From: Lentinula raphanica
Taxonomy: Eukaryota > Basidiomycota > Agaricomycetes > Agaricales > Omphalotaceae
NCBI GenBank assembly: GCA_027919835.1
Contig: JANVFP010000013.1
Coordinates: 620,001 to 684,000 of the forward strand
Reading direction: 5' to 3'
DNA length: 64,000 bases
In this document: positions 25,601 through 34,700 of the stretch, in pieces
Layout of the letters: the number at the start of each line of letters is the position of its first letter
How positions within the stretch are numbered: position 1 is the stretch's first letter
The notes under the pieces: model-generated
The model's database searches: none
The model's input: the letters and a program-made list of their open reading frames with translations, nothing else
Told to the model about the DNA's origin: nothing
Translations under genes and position numbers: made by a program

Positions 25601-28600
25601 CGGGATCCTGGACGACGAATTGCACGCCCACTCGTCATCGTTGTCCGCATTAATGGCCATCCGGTGACGGCGTTGCTGGATTCCGGTTCCCTGTGTACAC
25701 TCATTAGCACTACACTGATAGATCAGTTGAAGTTCAAAGAGGAACTTCTTGAGACACCTCTTACCTTACAGCTGGCAGTCCAGGGATCGCGCTCGAAGAT
25801 CAACCGGAAGGTTCGAGCTCGATTCGAGTATCAGTCAATTGACGAAGAACGAGAGTTTGATGTCGCGAACATCAATTACCCCATTATTCTGGGTACAGAT
25901 TGGATGTTCGAACACTCTGTAACTCTGGGATTCAACGACGCCCGTGTAGTCATCGGTAGCAATACGCGCTTACCTTTAAAGGGTCCGACCATCTCGCAGA
26001 TTGCTTCTTTGGCTGTGAAACTGGACAACGATAACTTGGAAGAGGTACGAGAGGAGCTCCGAAGGTATGCTCAGCCTCTTTGTCGCACAATGGCTGAGAC
26101 TGACTTACCTCCTCTTAGGGAGATCAACCATAGCATCCCCTTGATTGATGACTCGTTGATCATCCCGTGGAGACCCTCCAGGTTACCTGAGAAATTCAAA
26201 GACGACTGGGTGGAGAAGCGTGACGCATACATCAAGAGCGGTAGGTGGAAAATCACTACCTCTAATAATACTGTACCGCTCTTGCTGATTCCGAAACACG
26301 GCGCGCAGAAGAATCGACTTCGAGTTGTTGCAGATCTTCGTCGTCGCAACGCGAACACAAAGAAATTGGCTTCTCCTCTACCAGATATTGATGGAATATT
26401 GAGGCGGGCTGCACGAGCAAAGTTTCGCTCGACGATGGACGGCAAAGACGCATATGAACAGATACGCATTGAACCAGACGATGTACATAAAACTGCTGTA
26501 TCTACACCTGATGGAAACATGGTTAGTTTGGTTATCCAGCAGGGTGACTGTAACGCACCTTCGACATATCAAACGCTCATGAATTTCTTGTTCTCGTCGT
26601 ACCTCGGTCGCTTCATGGACGTGTATTTGGACGACATCATTGTGTACTCGGATACACTAGAAGATCATGTACGCCATGTTAAGCTCATAATCGACATTCT
26701 TGTACGGGAGAAACTATACCTGAGTGAGTCTAAGCTCAACTTTCTTGCTAGTGAGCTTCGTATCCTGGGGCGTATCGTTGACGACGATGGGATCAGGATG
26801 GACCCGGAGAAGGTTGATGCCATTTCCAAGTGGAAAACGCCGACAAACCGGGACTTGCTTCGAGGATTTCTAGGTTCGGTAGGATACCTAGCCGATGATA
26901 TAGCGAGTATCCGTATTCCGATGGGTCATCTCAGTGCCTTGACTGGTGACAAAGTTCCCTTTCGCTGGGGATACAATGAGGAGCGAGCTTTTCAGCAGGT
27001 GAAAGAACTTACCTGTAATTCGAAGATGCATCACCGCGTCCCTTTGGACTACTCTGAGAATGCGCTACCCGTTTGGTTGGTGACTGACGGCTGTGCAACG
27101 GGAATATCTGGATGTGTTCTACAAGGAAAGTCGTGGAAAGAGGGGGCAACAGTTGCTGCATTCTACTCAGCCAAGCTCAACCCCGCTCAACAGAACTACC
27201 CAGTCCATGAAATTGAAATGTTGGCCGGTGTGGAAACAATGTTGAGACATCGGGATATCCTGCAGGGGGTTCCTTTCACCTGGACTACTGATCATAAGGG
27301 TCTCATACATCTTATTGAGCAAAAGGATCTGTCAGGAAGACAGGCTCGTTGGTTAGAAAAAATCGCCGAGTTCAACTTCACCATCGAATACGTACCGGGT
27401 GTAGAAAATGTCTTTGCTGACGCGTTATCCCGTATCTATTCCAACGACGCCCCTGGTACTGTTAGAGCGCGATCCGAGTACACCTACCACGACGTTATTG
27501 ACAACGACGTGGTTGAAATTTCCAGTATCACAATGCCTCTTCGTGTCGACCTTGAGGCCTCTTCTACCTTGCCGGATGTCGTATATTCGAATGCAATGGA
27601 GTTGAGAAGGAATCGAAAGCCTTCGGCGAAACGAGCTGAAATGGAGAAGCTGACCGAAGAGATGGAAGAAGTTCGTGGCCCTCGAACGACGATGAGGAGT
27701 CGGCGGTTGAAAAATACAGTTCAACCTCTGCTTGAGAAAGAACGCGTTGATATGAATCACGGGGATCAAACCTCGACTGAACTACCGGAAGCTGTTGCTC
27801 CCGCGGAACCAAATGTGTCAGCCTCGGCCTCGGGATCTGCGAATCCCAATCCGGTTGCTGACCGAGACTCTTGGTTGACTCCTTCTTCGTTGCTCTCAGT
27901 CCTTTCCGCCTCTGCCTCTGGCCTGGACATTTACAACATCGTGAAGGATAACTACGGTACCGACGCTACATACACACCGATACTGGAGAATCCGAAACAC
28001 TTTCGAAATTTCGCCGTTGAAGACGGACGAATTTTCATCTCTATCAACGGTCTTCGCCTTCTCTGTGTGCCTCGAATTCAGGTCGACGGTCGAAATGTTC
28101 ATGAGCTCCTTATTAGTGAGGCTCATTCGCTACTCGCTCATCTGGGAGCTCGGAAGACTCTGGCTTACCTCAGGGATCATGTCTGGTGGCGGTCGATGGC
28201 CTCCGACGTTCATAAATTCTGTGAGTCGTGCACTACTTGTGCGACGACCAAAGCTTCTAACCACAAGCCTTATGGCCTCCTGAAGAACTTACCAGTCCCT
28301 TCTGAACCCTGGGAGGTAATTGGGATGGATTTTGTAGGCCCTCTACCGTTAAGTAAGAACCGGGATGGTTCTTTTGATTCAATCACAACGGTTGTTGACC
28401 ATCTCACAGGAATGGTCCACCTCGTAGCCAGCAGAACCGACTATGGAGCGAAGGACGTTGCCGAACTGGTTTTTGCGGAAGTCTATCGTCTGCATGGTTT
28501 ACCTAGAATAATTGTGAGTGACCGAGATTCATTGTTCACCTCTCGGTTCTGGTCGCATTTACATGTCCTCATTGGTACTCAATTGCGCATGTCGAGCTCT

Positions 28601-30292
28601 TATCATCCTCAGACAGATGGCTTAACCGAGCGCGCTAACCGAACTATTACACAGATGCTAAGACAGTGTGTCAATGACTTACAAAGTGATTGGGTCTCTA
28701 AACTTCCTGCCGTGGAATTTGCCTTGAATCTCGCTCGGTCTGAAACGACCGGTTATGCTCCTTTCTTCTTAAACTCTGGACGGCTGCCTCGTTCGTTTAT
28801 CTGGAACGATGCAGCATCGTCTGAATTTCCTGGTGTCACTAGCTTCGCGAACAAGATGAAACTGGCTCTCATTTCTGCACACGATAGTCTGTTGACTCAT
28901 CGCGTGAAACAAACACGAACTGAAAATCGTCATCGTATGCCATCACCGTTCAAAGAAGGTGATCTCGCATATGTGTCTACTGCCAATATCTCTTTTCCAA
29001 AGGGCCTCGCCCGGAAACTTGTTCCGAAGTTCATAGGCCCCTTCAAAATCACCGCCATCCGTGGTGAGAGCTCATGCAAATTGGAGCTACCCGCGGACCT
29101 CAAGAGACGCGGTGTTCATGATGTATTTCACTCGTCTCTCCTGCGGATTCATATCCCGAACGATGATCGACTCTTCCCTGGACGTTCTTACGAGCAGGTT
29201 GTAGGTATCGTTGAGAATGAGTGGCAAGTTGACCGTGTGGTGTCTCACAAAGGCTTCAAGTCCGATGCAATGTTCTTGATCCTCTGGAAGTCAGGCGACA
29301 AAACTTGGCTTCCATACTCCAAAGTGCAACATTTGCAGCCCCTGAAGGAATACTTCGAAACTCTGGGTATACAGGATATCACTCAGCTACCTCCTATTGT
29401 AAGCGGAGAGGATCCGACAGAGGGAACGGATAGTCTTTTCGCCGGTTCCGTCGAATTTTTGGAATATAAGTATCCCTTGGATCAGGACTTGAACTTTCCT
29501 CTATCTCTGAATCTTATTGCATTTCCTGCGATGTCTACGGCTCCTGCTACTCCGTTCTTTGCCCCCAGGGACCACCCCGGAATCGTGCTCAAATGGAAGG
29601 AGCAAGTGTTTGAGGTTACCTGCGAAGGGGCGCCTCCTGTGCAGATTCCTGTTGACGACATGATCCTCGCGATTCAGACTTCAGCTGCTCTTCGTCGGGG
29701 TTGGAAAATCCCCATCACTCCTCGATACGTCGAAATCAGTCGCGCTATCAACCAATTTCTTCCGTTCGAATCCATTGCGTGGTTCACCTTTGTTAACGAT
29801 GGGAAGACTTACAATTCGAAAGCAGTGATAGGATATGACTGCTTCTTCACTACCATCCAGCAGATGCAGCTCCGTGAAGCTGGGAAGATCACGAAGAAGC
29901 TTAACTTCGATGTTACCAAAACCTTTCCAAAGCCTCCTCGCCCTTCGTCTGGTCATGATAACCGGCGTAACAACCGCGCCTCTGGTGGATCTTCCTCTCT
30001 TTTTGATCGACTCCGTCATTCTCAGGCCGACCGTGACATTATGGTCTTAGGCCTTATGTCTTACGTTCGACAGGCTGAATCTCAAAGCCGTCGCAAGAAT
30101 CGTTTCCCTAAATCTGTTCGTGGGGCCGAAGCTTATCAAAAGTCGATCCACGGTGACAGTAGTACCGTGGCTGTTTTGAGCGACCGTATCAACGCGTGGC
30201 GTATTAACAACGATTCCACCGGAAAGGACGATGAGGCTATGGACAGCACTGGTCCTTCTGCTGGTCCCTCTGCTGGCCCAAGCACTGATTAG
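22622..30292 (+). CDS. Gag-pol polyprotein of the chromovirus
   Basis: The frame is open from 22622 and has no internal stop; from residue 1 set at 22697 it is 2,531 codons. Order of parts: Gag with a retrotransposon-gag-like helical domain (about 230-390); CCHC knuckle CFECGETGHRSRDC (about 493); a long acidic linker with a second Cys cluster CSRCNGWESDCSC (about 622); aspartic protease with ALLDSGSLCTLIS (about 991); reverse transcriptase with MDGKDAYEQIRI and YLDDIIVYSD (about 1310); RNase H with WLVTDGCATG and WTTDHKGL; integrase zinc site HSLLAHLG ... CESCTTC and catalytic core MDFVGPLP, VSDRDSLFTS, YHPQTDGLTERANRT; a chromodomain-like segment WQVDRVVSHKG ... WLPYSKVQHL (about 2180). Some 300 further residues follow that no standard domain explains. 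There is no ATG at its own head, so it needs splicing or frameshifting from the upstream start. Confidence 0.92.
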   Translation, partial: CPEDPRADESLVYLDENVVHKNENSLNSEQEHTVRLAEATLTDAQREMIGRRQGSVRILDDEAESQEAGPSSGKGKGVDPQNWGAMDLDNDEVNPETQSQILNSLREARKRREPSPERRARMHDMFEEFQTWQHQELERIEAKYQAQINELKGKLGDGKRVTDADLGMKGGPTTEGLEPVAKRSKPSSEEPSKFLGRPSDLIAPTSHVGKLFDQMKAAPQKVFESDDIPAADDLMDNDQVSKARGMRIKPLKPTEIYDGTASLRSFQRNMREIIAYLEDGQVPEYRQVEVASRFLKGKAYTFFERTCGDNAGDWSLRKFYEKLYDFAFPIDFRTEQRRKLVTLQQKNRRVRDHVGIFNDLCNTAGTLDERHKVIFLWDSFDSVITKGLLRMGHTPETSFLEDLIVDAEKIELIEGVGRSSYTSNQKGGSSESSFTHGFKERSGGRFGPQNGKNDPQRKPEDSRNSRWQPSGSDHKQDHSRNQKPDSKAGTSTAKFNRDRSQKPRLSETQKNEYRAAGKCFECGETGHRSRDCPKRNSVKPDSRNGGPPGLATHNMEFELIEMPEDPDDLFELSVNSIDWYQDVEDTYYSDSSGSDAGSMHSRSDSYDSYRGQGHFDWNSDSDDRSSIGVSEADDFFDDEPMDVDEKCSRCNGWESDCSCSETSEAASVEMGSPGVNVDDPEWINSVEHFIEIRDLYARSVIKYLRDSEGASSVFAWPKETHRWDADATLARGLHSEMNNAHFGFEDDPMQRRFGDPLAEHLEFILHTTSPFPGEPVDDEEITSPDRFVAIRVSPTHHVLLDSAYDGRDYSIASPCLANPDFDPVFWFAQKLREDCGCPVELGKLPSRAMGDPRAQRVIQILHQADLYPGDDLPDFHPRRGKLLSKANRFNCFLSGHQASIYVVEDRMYGLRWPLPTSLLDDPRFDVYRWVCKRLVNVLRRVLRWDMWETRSMIGNLYNLPIATTSAHGTHLQLNGVQVPAGQFAGLQRNAARVRDPGRRIARPLVIVVRINGHPVTALLDSGSLCTLISTTLIDQLKFKEELLETPLTLQLAVQGSRSKINRKVRARFEYQSIDEEREFDVANINYPIILGTDWMFEHSVTLGFNDARVVIGSNTRLPLKGPTISQIASLAVKLDNDNLEEVREELRRYAQPLCRTMAETDLPPLREINHSIPLIDDSLIIPWRPSRLPEKFKDDWVEKRDAYIKSGRWKITTSNNTVPLLLIPKHGAQKNRLRVVADLRRRNANTKKLASPLPDIDGILRRAARAKFRSTMDGKDAYEQIRIEPDDVHKTAVSTPDGNMVSLVIQQGDCNAPSTYQTLMNFLFSSYLGRFMDVYLDDIIVYSDTLEDHVRHVKLIIDILVREKLYLSESKLNFLASELRILGRIVDDDGIRMDPEKVDAISKWKTPTNRDLLRGFLGSVGYLADDIASIRIPMGHLSALTGDKVPFRWGYNEERAFQQVKELTCNSKMHHRVPLDYSENALPVWLVTDGCATGISGCVLQGKSWKEGATVAAFYSAKLNPAQQNYPVHEIEMLAGVETMLRHRDILQGVPFTWTTDHKGLIHLIEQKDLSGRQARWLEKIAEFNFTIEYVPGVENVFADALSRIYSNDAPGTVRARSEYTYHDVIDNDVVEISSITMPLRVDLEASSTLPDVVYSNAMELRRNRKPSAKRAEMEKLTEEMEEVRGPRTTMRSRRLKNTVQPLLEKERVDMNHGDQTSTELPEAVAPAEPNVSASASGSANPNPVADRDSWLTPSSLLSVLSASASGLDIYNIVKDNYGTDATYTPILENPKHFRNFAVEDGRIFISINGLRLLCVPRIQVDGRNVHELLISEAHSLLAHLGARKTLAYLRDHVWWRSMASDVHKFCESCTTCATTKASNHKPYGLLKNLPVPSEPWEVIGMDFVGPLPLSKNRDGSFDSITTVVDHLTGMVHLVASRTDYGAKDVAELVFAEVYRLHGLPRIIVSDRDSLFTSRFWSHLHVLIGTQLRMSSSYHPQTDGLTERANRTITQMLRQCVNDLQSDWVSKLPAVEFALNLARSETTGYAPFFLNSGRLPRSFIWNDAASSEFPGVTSFANKMKLALISAHDSLLTHRVKQTRTENRHRMPSPFKEGDLAYVSTANISFPKGLARKLVPKFIGPFKITAIRGESSCKLELPADLKRRGVHDVFHSSLLRIHIPNDDRLFPGRSYEQVVGIVENEWQVDRVVSHKGFKSDAMFLILWKSGDKTWLPYSKVQHLQPLKEYFETLGIQDITQLPPIVSGEDPTEGTDSLFAGSVEFLEYKYPLDQDLNFPLSLNLIAFPAMSTAPATPFFAPRDHPGIVLKWKEQVFEVTCEGAPPVQIPVDDMILAIQTSAALRRGWKIPITPRYVEISRAINQFLPFESIAWFTFVNDGKTYNSKAVIGYDCFFTTIQQMQLREAGKITKKLNFDVTKTFPKPPRPSSGHDNRRNNRASGGSSSLFDRLRHSQADRDIMVLGLMSYVRQAESQSRRKNRFPKSVRGAEAYQKSIHGDSSTVAVLSDRINAWRINNDSTGKDDEAMDSTGPSAGPSAGPSTD

Positions 30293-30386
30293 AGTGCAGG
30301 CTCGTATAGATTTTTGAGTATTCCATTGTTTCACTAACTTTTTCTTACAGATTCTTTTCTTACAGGTACGAAATTCTACGAATTCC

Positions 30387-30397
30387 GGGAGGGCGTA
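30387..30397 (+). promoter_or_regulatory. Polypurine tract
   Basis: GGGAGGGCGTA directly precedes the 3' LTR, the place where plus-strand DNA synthesis is primed in LTR elements. Confidence 0.6.
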
Positions 30398-30716
30398 TGC
30401 CACGACCGAGTCGTCATCCCTTCCTTCCTTCCGACACTTCCGAGCTCCGAGCTCTTATCCGAACGATTATCCTTTGCCGCTATGGACTCTTGACGCAGAG
30501 TAGAACTCTGGATACGGACGCCGTACTTATTTGATATTCGATGGACTACTTAAACTTACTTAGAACGTCTTGTACGAGGACTTTTCCTCTCTGAACCGTC
30601 GAATTCACAACTTATTCGTGTCATCTGGTGGATTCCTGAGTCCTTACGAAGTTAAGTCCTTGCAAAAGATCTGTATTCGTGTCGCGTTACCCTTAGTAAG
30701 CTAAGCTACCGCGACA
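30398..30716 (+). repeat. 3' LTR
   Basis: 319 bp, the same sequence as the 5' LTR as far as I can read, followed by the target duplication GCTAC at 30717-30721. Confidence 0.95.
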
Positions 30717-31070
30717 GCTACCAATGGCATTCAGCTCCCGATGAGCTCAAGACCTCATCAAATATGTTCAGCACATTCAACATTCCAGGTTCGGCCAGAG
30801 CGCATGCTCGAGTAGAGTGTCCTGCTGCTCTACATCTCAAAGTCCTTCAGTTCCCCAGCTTGCTTTACTGACAGTGATGTCAAGTTGAAGTGATCATCTG
30901 GCACGTTTTCAAAGCTCATGATACACCAAGTATTCCGGGTTAACAAGACGCCAAGACGCTAAGAAAGTAGACCAACAGGCATAGGCATAGATTTGGGTGT
31001 TATTATGAATAGTGATTCTTATCACAAGCCTTTCGCTCTATTTGGGGTGGCCTTCCGCCCAGCTCCTCAC

Positions 31071-31133
31071 CTGGACTCCGGCTCTATTTGGGAGCTCTAG
31101 GCTCTATTTGGACGTAGGCTTGCCGGAGTCCAG
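31071..31133. repeat. Inverted repeat enclosing GGCTCTATTTGG copies
   Basis: CTGGACTCCGGC (31071-31082) and its exact reverse complement (31122-31133), with weaker pairing outward, enclose two copies of GCTCTATTTGG; a third lies just upstream near 31034. It looks like the remains of a tiny foldback or MITE. Confidence 0.55.
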
Positions 31134-31140
31134 GGTGGGA

Positions 31141-31220
31141 GCGCGGAGCCAAGCCCCAGCCAAACACCTCAAGGTCTCGCTCTACTACGCTGATACTCGG
31201 CAGCCTCAATATCAGCTTAT
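31141..31220. repeat. 80-bp direct repeat, copy 1
   Basis: Starts GCGCGGAGCCAAGCCCCAGC, ends ATATCAGCTTAT. Identical by eye to 31471-31550. The 123-bp repeat follows it immediately. Confidence 0.8.
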
Positions 31221-31343
31221 TCCGAGATAGGTGTAGCCTATCGGAGGATAAGCTGAACAGAGGCGTGAGAGTTCGAATGAGCGCTTAACTCTTCGCATCT
31301 GAACTCTCATCGCCTCTGCATACACCGAGCTCGTTTTCTCAGC
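31221..31343. repeat. 123-bp interspersed repeat, copy 2
   Basis: Same sequence as 17936-18058. Here it sits inside the stretch bounded by the two 80-bp direct repeats. Its first bases, with the end of copy 1 of the 80-bp repeat, also form a stem (TCAGCTTAT ... ATAAGCTGA). Confidence 0.8.
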
Positions 31344-31470
31344 GCCCACCTCCCTCCCTGGTGCAAACCCCACGATTAAGTTACCCTTACAGGCACAGGT
31401 GAAAACCAGTGTTCCGGACTGACTCTGCGCACTTGTGGCTTATAGCTTATGTGAATTAGTTTGCCCACCC

Positions 31471-31550
31471 GCGCGGAGCCAAGCCCCAGCCAAACACCTC
31501 AAGGTCTCGCTCTACTACGCTGATACTCGGCAGCCTCAATATCAGCTTAT
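31471..31550. repeat. 80-bp direct repeat, copy 2
   Basis: Second copy of the 80-bp sequence at 31141-31220; 250 bp separate the copies. Confidence 0.8.
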
Positions 31551-31767
31551 CTGTGACATATGACATCATTTTCTGATCACATGCCATCCAGCGCTCTTAT
31601 TTTCATGAGGACCTCGAAGTCCCACCGATTCTACACCGACTTGGCACATGGAAAGAACACAAGAATTCAAGTCAAATTATGTACTAGTAGCTACAATACT
31701 CCTAGCTGATATTAGCTGATATATACATTGCAATCCTACGTGGCAATCATCATAACTCCTTGTAAAT

Positions 31768-34700
31768 TCATGCAGACCCGAGTGGATTTGGCCGAGCGAA
31801 CAAAACATCGTCATCTTCAGCAGAAGTTGGCACATAAGCCGAAGCAATCTCTTCTCCAGCACGATTGTAGACTGCACCCCAATACAGCACAGGCTCTGAG
31901 ATCTCGGTGTCGATAGTCAACGTAGGGAGCGCTTTCGAGGGTGCAGTACTCGATCGATGAGAGGCAGAAGGCGCAGAAACCGAGGCCTTCAATACTTGCG
32001 AGAAAGGTATGTAAGTTTCGCCACGTTTCCGACAGCATTGGTCGCAGGAGCAAATCTCCTGGCAACGAAAACACTCGAAATTCTTTCGTTCCGAGTCGAA
32101 GGAGACTACGTCGGCATATCTAAAAGACATCACTGTCCCATCAATCAAAGGCGAAAGAGAGGAAAGAGAAAAAGTACGTACCGAGTGATGACACATCTAT
32201 TACAATACTTCGCTTTGCAGCCTCTTGAAGAGCAACCCATGAACAATCTGAAGGATTTGTTTCGGCATTGATGACAATAATATTCCACCGAACCCTCCGG
32301 CCAATCACTTCGTTTGGACGGTGGCACAATCCTCGTCACAGCATTTTTCCCCGCGTTCGCGTCCTCCTCTGATTCTGATTCCTCCTGTAGTTCCATTTCT
32401 GATTCTAATGCCGACTCTGTTCCCGATTCTGGTTCCTCTTTCCTTTGTCCCTGAGCCTTTTGACTCGTTCGTTTGCCTGTTGACTTCCGAGACGCGCTGA
32501 AGGAAGTTCTGCTTTCACCTTCTGACTCTGGCATCTTCTCTTTCCCGTTCGCTTTTGACGCCCTTCTTGTTCTTCTTTCCGTAACAGTCTTCAAATCAGG
32601 TCCTTCATCCAAGTCGCTTAAGGGAGATAATGAATGACGAGAGACTGTTGCTTTAGACACTGTTCTCCGAGAATTGACTACATCCTGCATGGGCACATAG
32701 GTCTCTCCACGCCTGCGACAACAAGAATCGCAAAGGCAGGTACCCTTGCATCGGAAACAACGCCAATCTTCTCGAGAATCATCGAACGTGGTGACATCGG
32801 AATACCTATGAAAATAAATTCTGTGAATGCTGTTGGAAGAAAGGAGAGAACAAATTTGCTCACCGGATAGTCATACATCTTACACAATACTTGACGTTAC
32901 AATCTTTGCAAATCATGTGCAGTCTATTGGTTGCTCGACGACACTGGTGACAGAATTCACGGGTCGAACCCACTGGCCAATTCGCTTTGTCAGTTTGCAC
33001 CTTCTTCTTCTTCTTCTCGTCCCCTTTCGCCTTCTTGGATTCCACCTTTCTTGCCGATACCGGTTCGTCCTCATCAGACTGATGCGGCGAGTCCATCTTT
33101 CCACGTGCGTGATTTTTCCGCAAGCGAGAAACCTTAGACTTTGAGCTACTAGCCTTCTCATTCTCGTCCTCGTCCTCGTCACTGTCCGTTCCCGTATCAT
33201 TGACTGCACCTTGCGTTTTCGATGGACCATCTTGCTTCGAGAGTCTGCCTGGCTTTCTGGAAGAAGAAGCAGGTACAGAAGCAGAGGCGCCAGTGCGAGT
33301 GGAGGCATCGAGAGGAACATCCTCATCGCTATCCGAGTTGATACAGATTAGGGAAGCAGTTTTGGAAGAGGCCGCAGGGGATGGAGGATTCGGTTTGCGC
33401 CGTTTCGAGGCTTTAGGAGAGAGTTCGCGTTGACGTTTGCCTTGCGCATGTGATGGATCCCCAGCATGGTCAGGAAGCCTACTGTTGTTGACACCCGCGA
33501 CATCATCGGTGGGCTCGCCAGTTAACGACGAATCCGCTGAATCAGCATGGGATGGGTCATTGGATATTGGGGCATGAGAATCATCAAGCTGCATCAAAGC
33601 ATGAGAGAGCTTCTCAAAAGATGATCAAGTAACACAGAGTACCTGAACGAAAGGTTCCTGCATCTCCAAACTTTGAATTATTGCTCTGAGTTGACGAGGA
33701 TTTCTTTTCTGTAATGCTCGTAGCTTTTCCAGCACCCAGTTCGGGTCATCCCAAGATGAATCAAGTCGATCACGGTTCTCTGGACTCGACCCTCCATATA
33801 CCGATGATTGTGCTTGCTCCGTGGTCGCGCGGGTCTGTGCGTGTCACAGTTGACATCCGTCTCGAAAGCTTTTCGCTTGCCGATAGCTTTTTCGGATGGT
33901 CTCGACGTCTGCTTGACTCGGGGTAACGATTGGTTTTCGTGGGAGTGCTGTTCGAGATGAGGACTACTCTTCAGATATGGCTGGGAAAGAGCCAATGAAA
34001 ACAGCGGCGGACTTGGAACTGGAGGTGATAACTGGGTATACGTGGAAGACGGCGCAGCAGGATTTTCGTATGAAGAATCAGGGTTGGACCCTTTTCCGGC
34101 TGGAGAATTTGTGGAGCGATTAGAAGAACGTTTCAAGAAACTAAGACTACTGAGGGAAGAAGATTTTCCTGCGTATGACATTTGATGCAGCGGTTGAAAA
34201 TATTGGGGCGTTAGTATACAAGGAGTTTCTGCTTTGTCGGTTGACATTGACGTTGATTGAACGGAGGGAGGTCCAGACGGAAGCATTGGGATACTGTGAG
34301 GTACCCCAGAAGCCATAATTGGAGGTGGAGATCGGGATAACTGATCAGCAGGGTACGATGAAGAAGCGGCCGGTACTTCGTGGTCTTCGAACATTGTGGG
34401 ATCCGACAAACTGTAGACATCGTCGATTCGAATCGCATCTGCATCTGATACTTGAGGGGTGATCACGGGTGCAGCTATACCGTTACGGTCTGCCCTGTCG
34501 CCCGTTTGACTCACAGATGAAACTTCTGGTGAGTTGCGTTCCACCAGAGTACGATTAGGTCCGTCACCACGATCATTGACGGAGGACGCTTTCAACTTTG
34601 CCCTTTTCGAAGACAAGATAGCATCATCGGGAAGTCCTCGTTTGAGTTTACGAGCGGCTGAATTCGAGGTAGGCCGAGCTTTGTTGACAAACTTCTCAAA

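Larger units (their letters stand above)
21915..30716 (+). mobile_element. Complete Ty3/gypsy LTR retrotransposon (chromovirus), 8,802 bp
   Basis: Two 319-bp LTRs, starting TG and ending CA, flank an internal region with one long gag-pol frame. The insertion is bounded by a perfect 5-bp duplication GCTAC (21910-21914 and 30717-30721). Domain order PR-RT-RNaseH-INT followed by a chromodomain-like segment places it in the chromovirus branch of Ty3/gypsy. LTRs look identical and the pol frame has no stops, so the insertion appears recent and may be autonomous. Confidence 0.95.

Noticed and set aside
33678..33770. A separate gene ending at 33678 just before the zinc-finger coding
   Set aside because: The other frame over the same bases reads DPNWVLEKLRALQKRNPRQL and continues in phase into the zinc-finger exons; the stop belongs to intron and shadow sequence.
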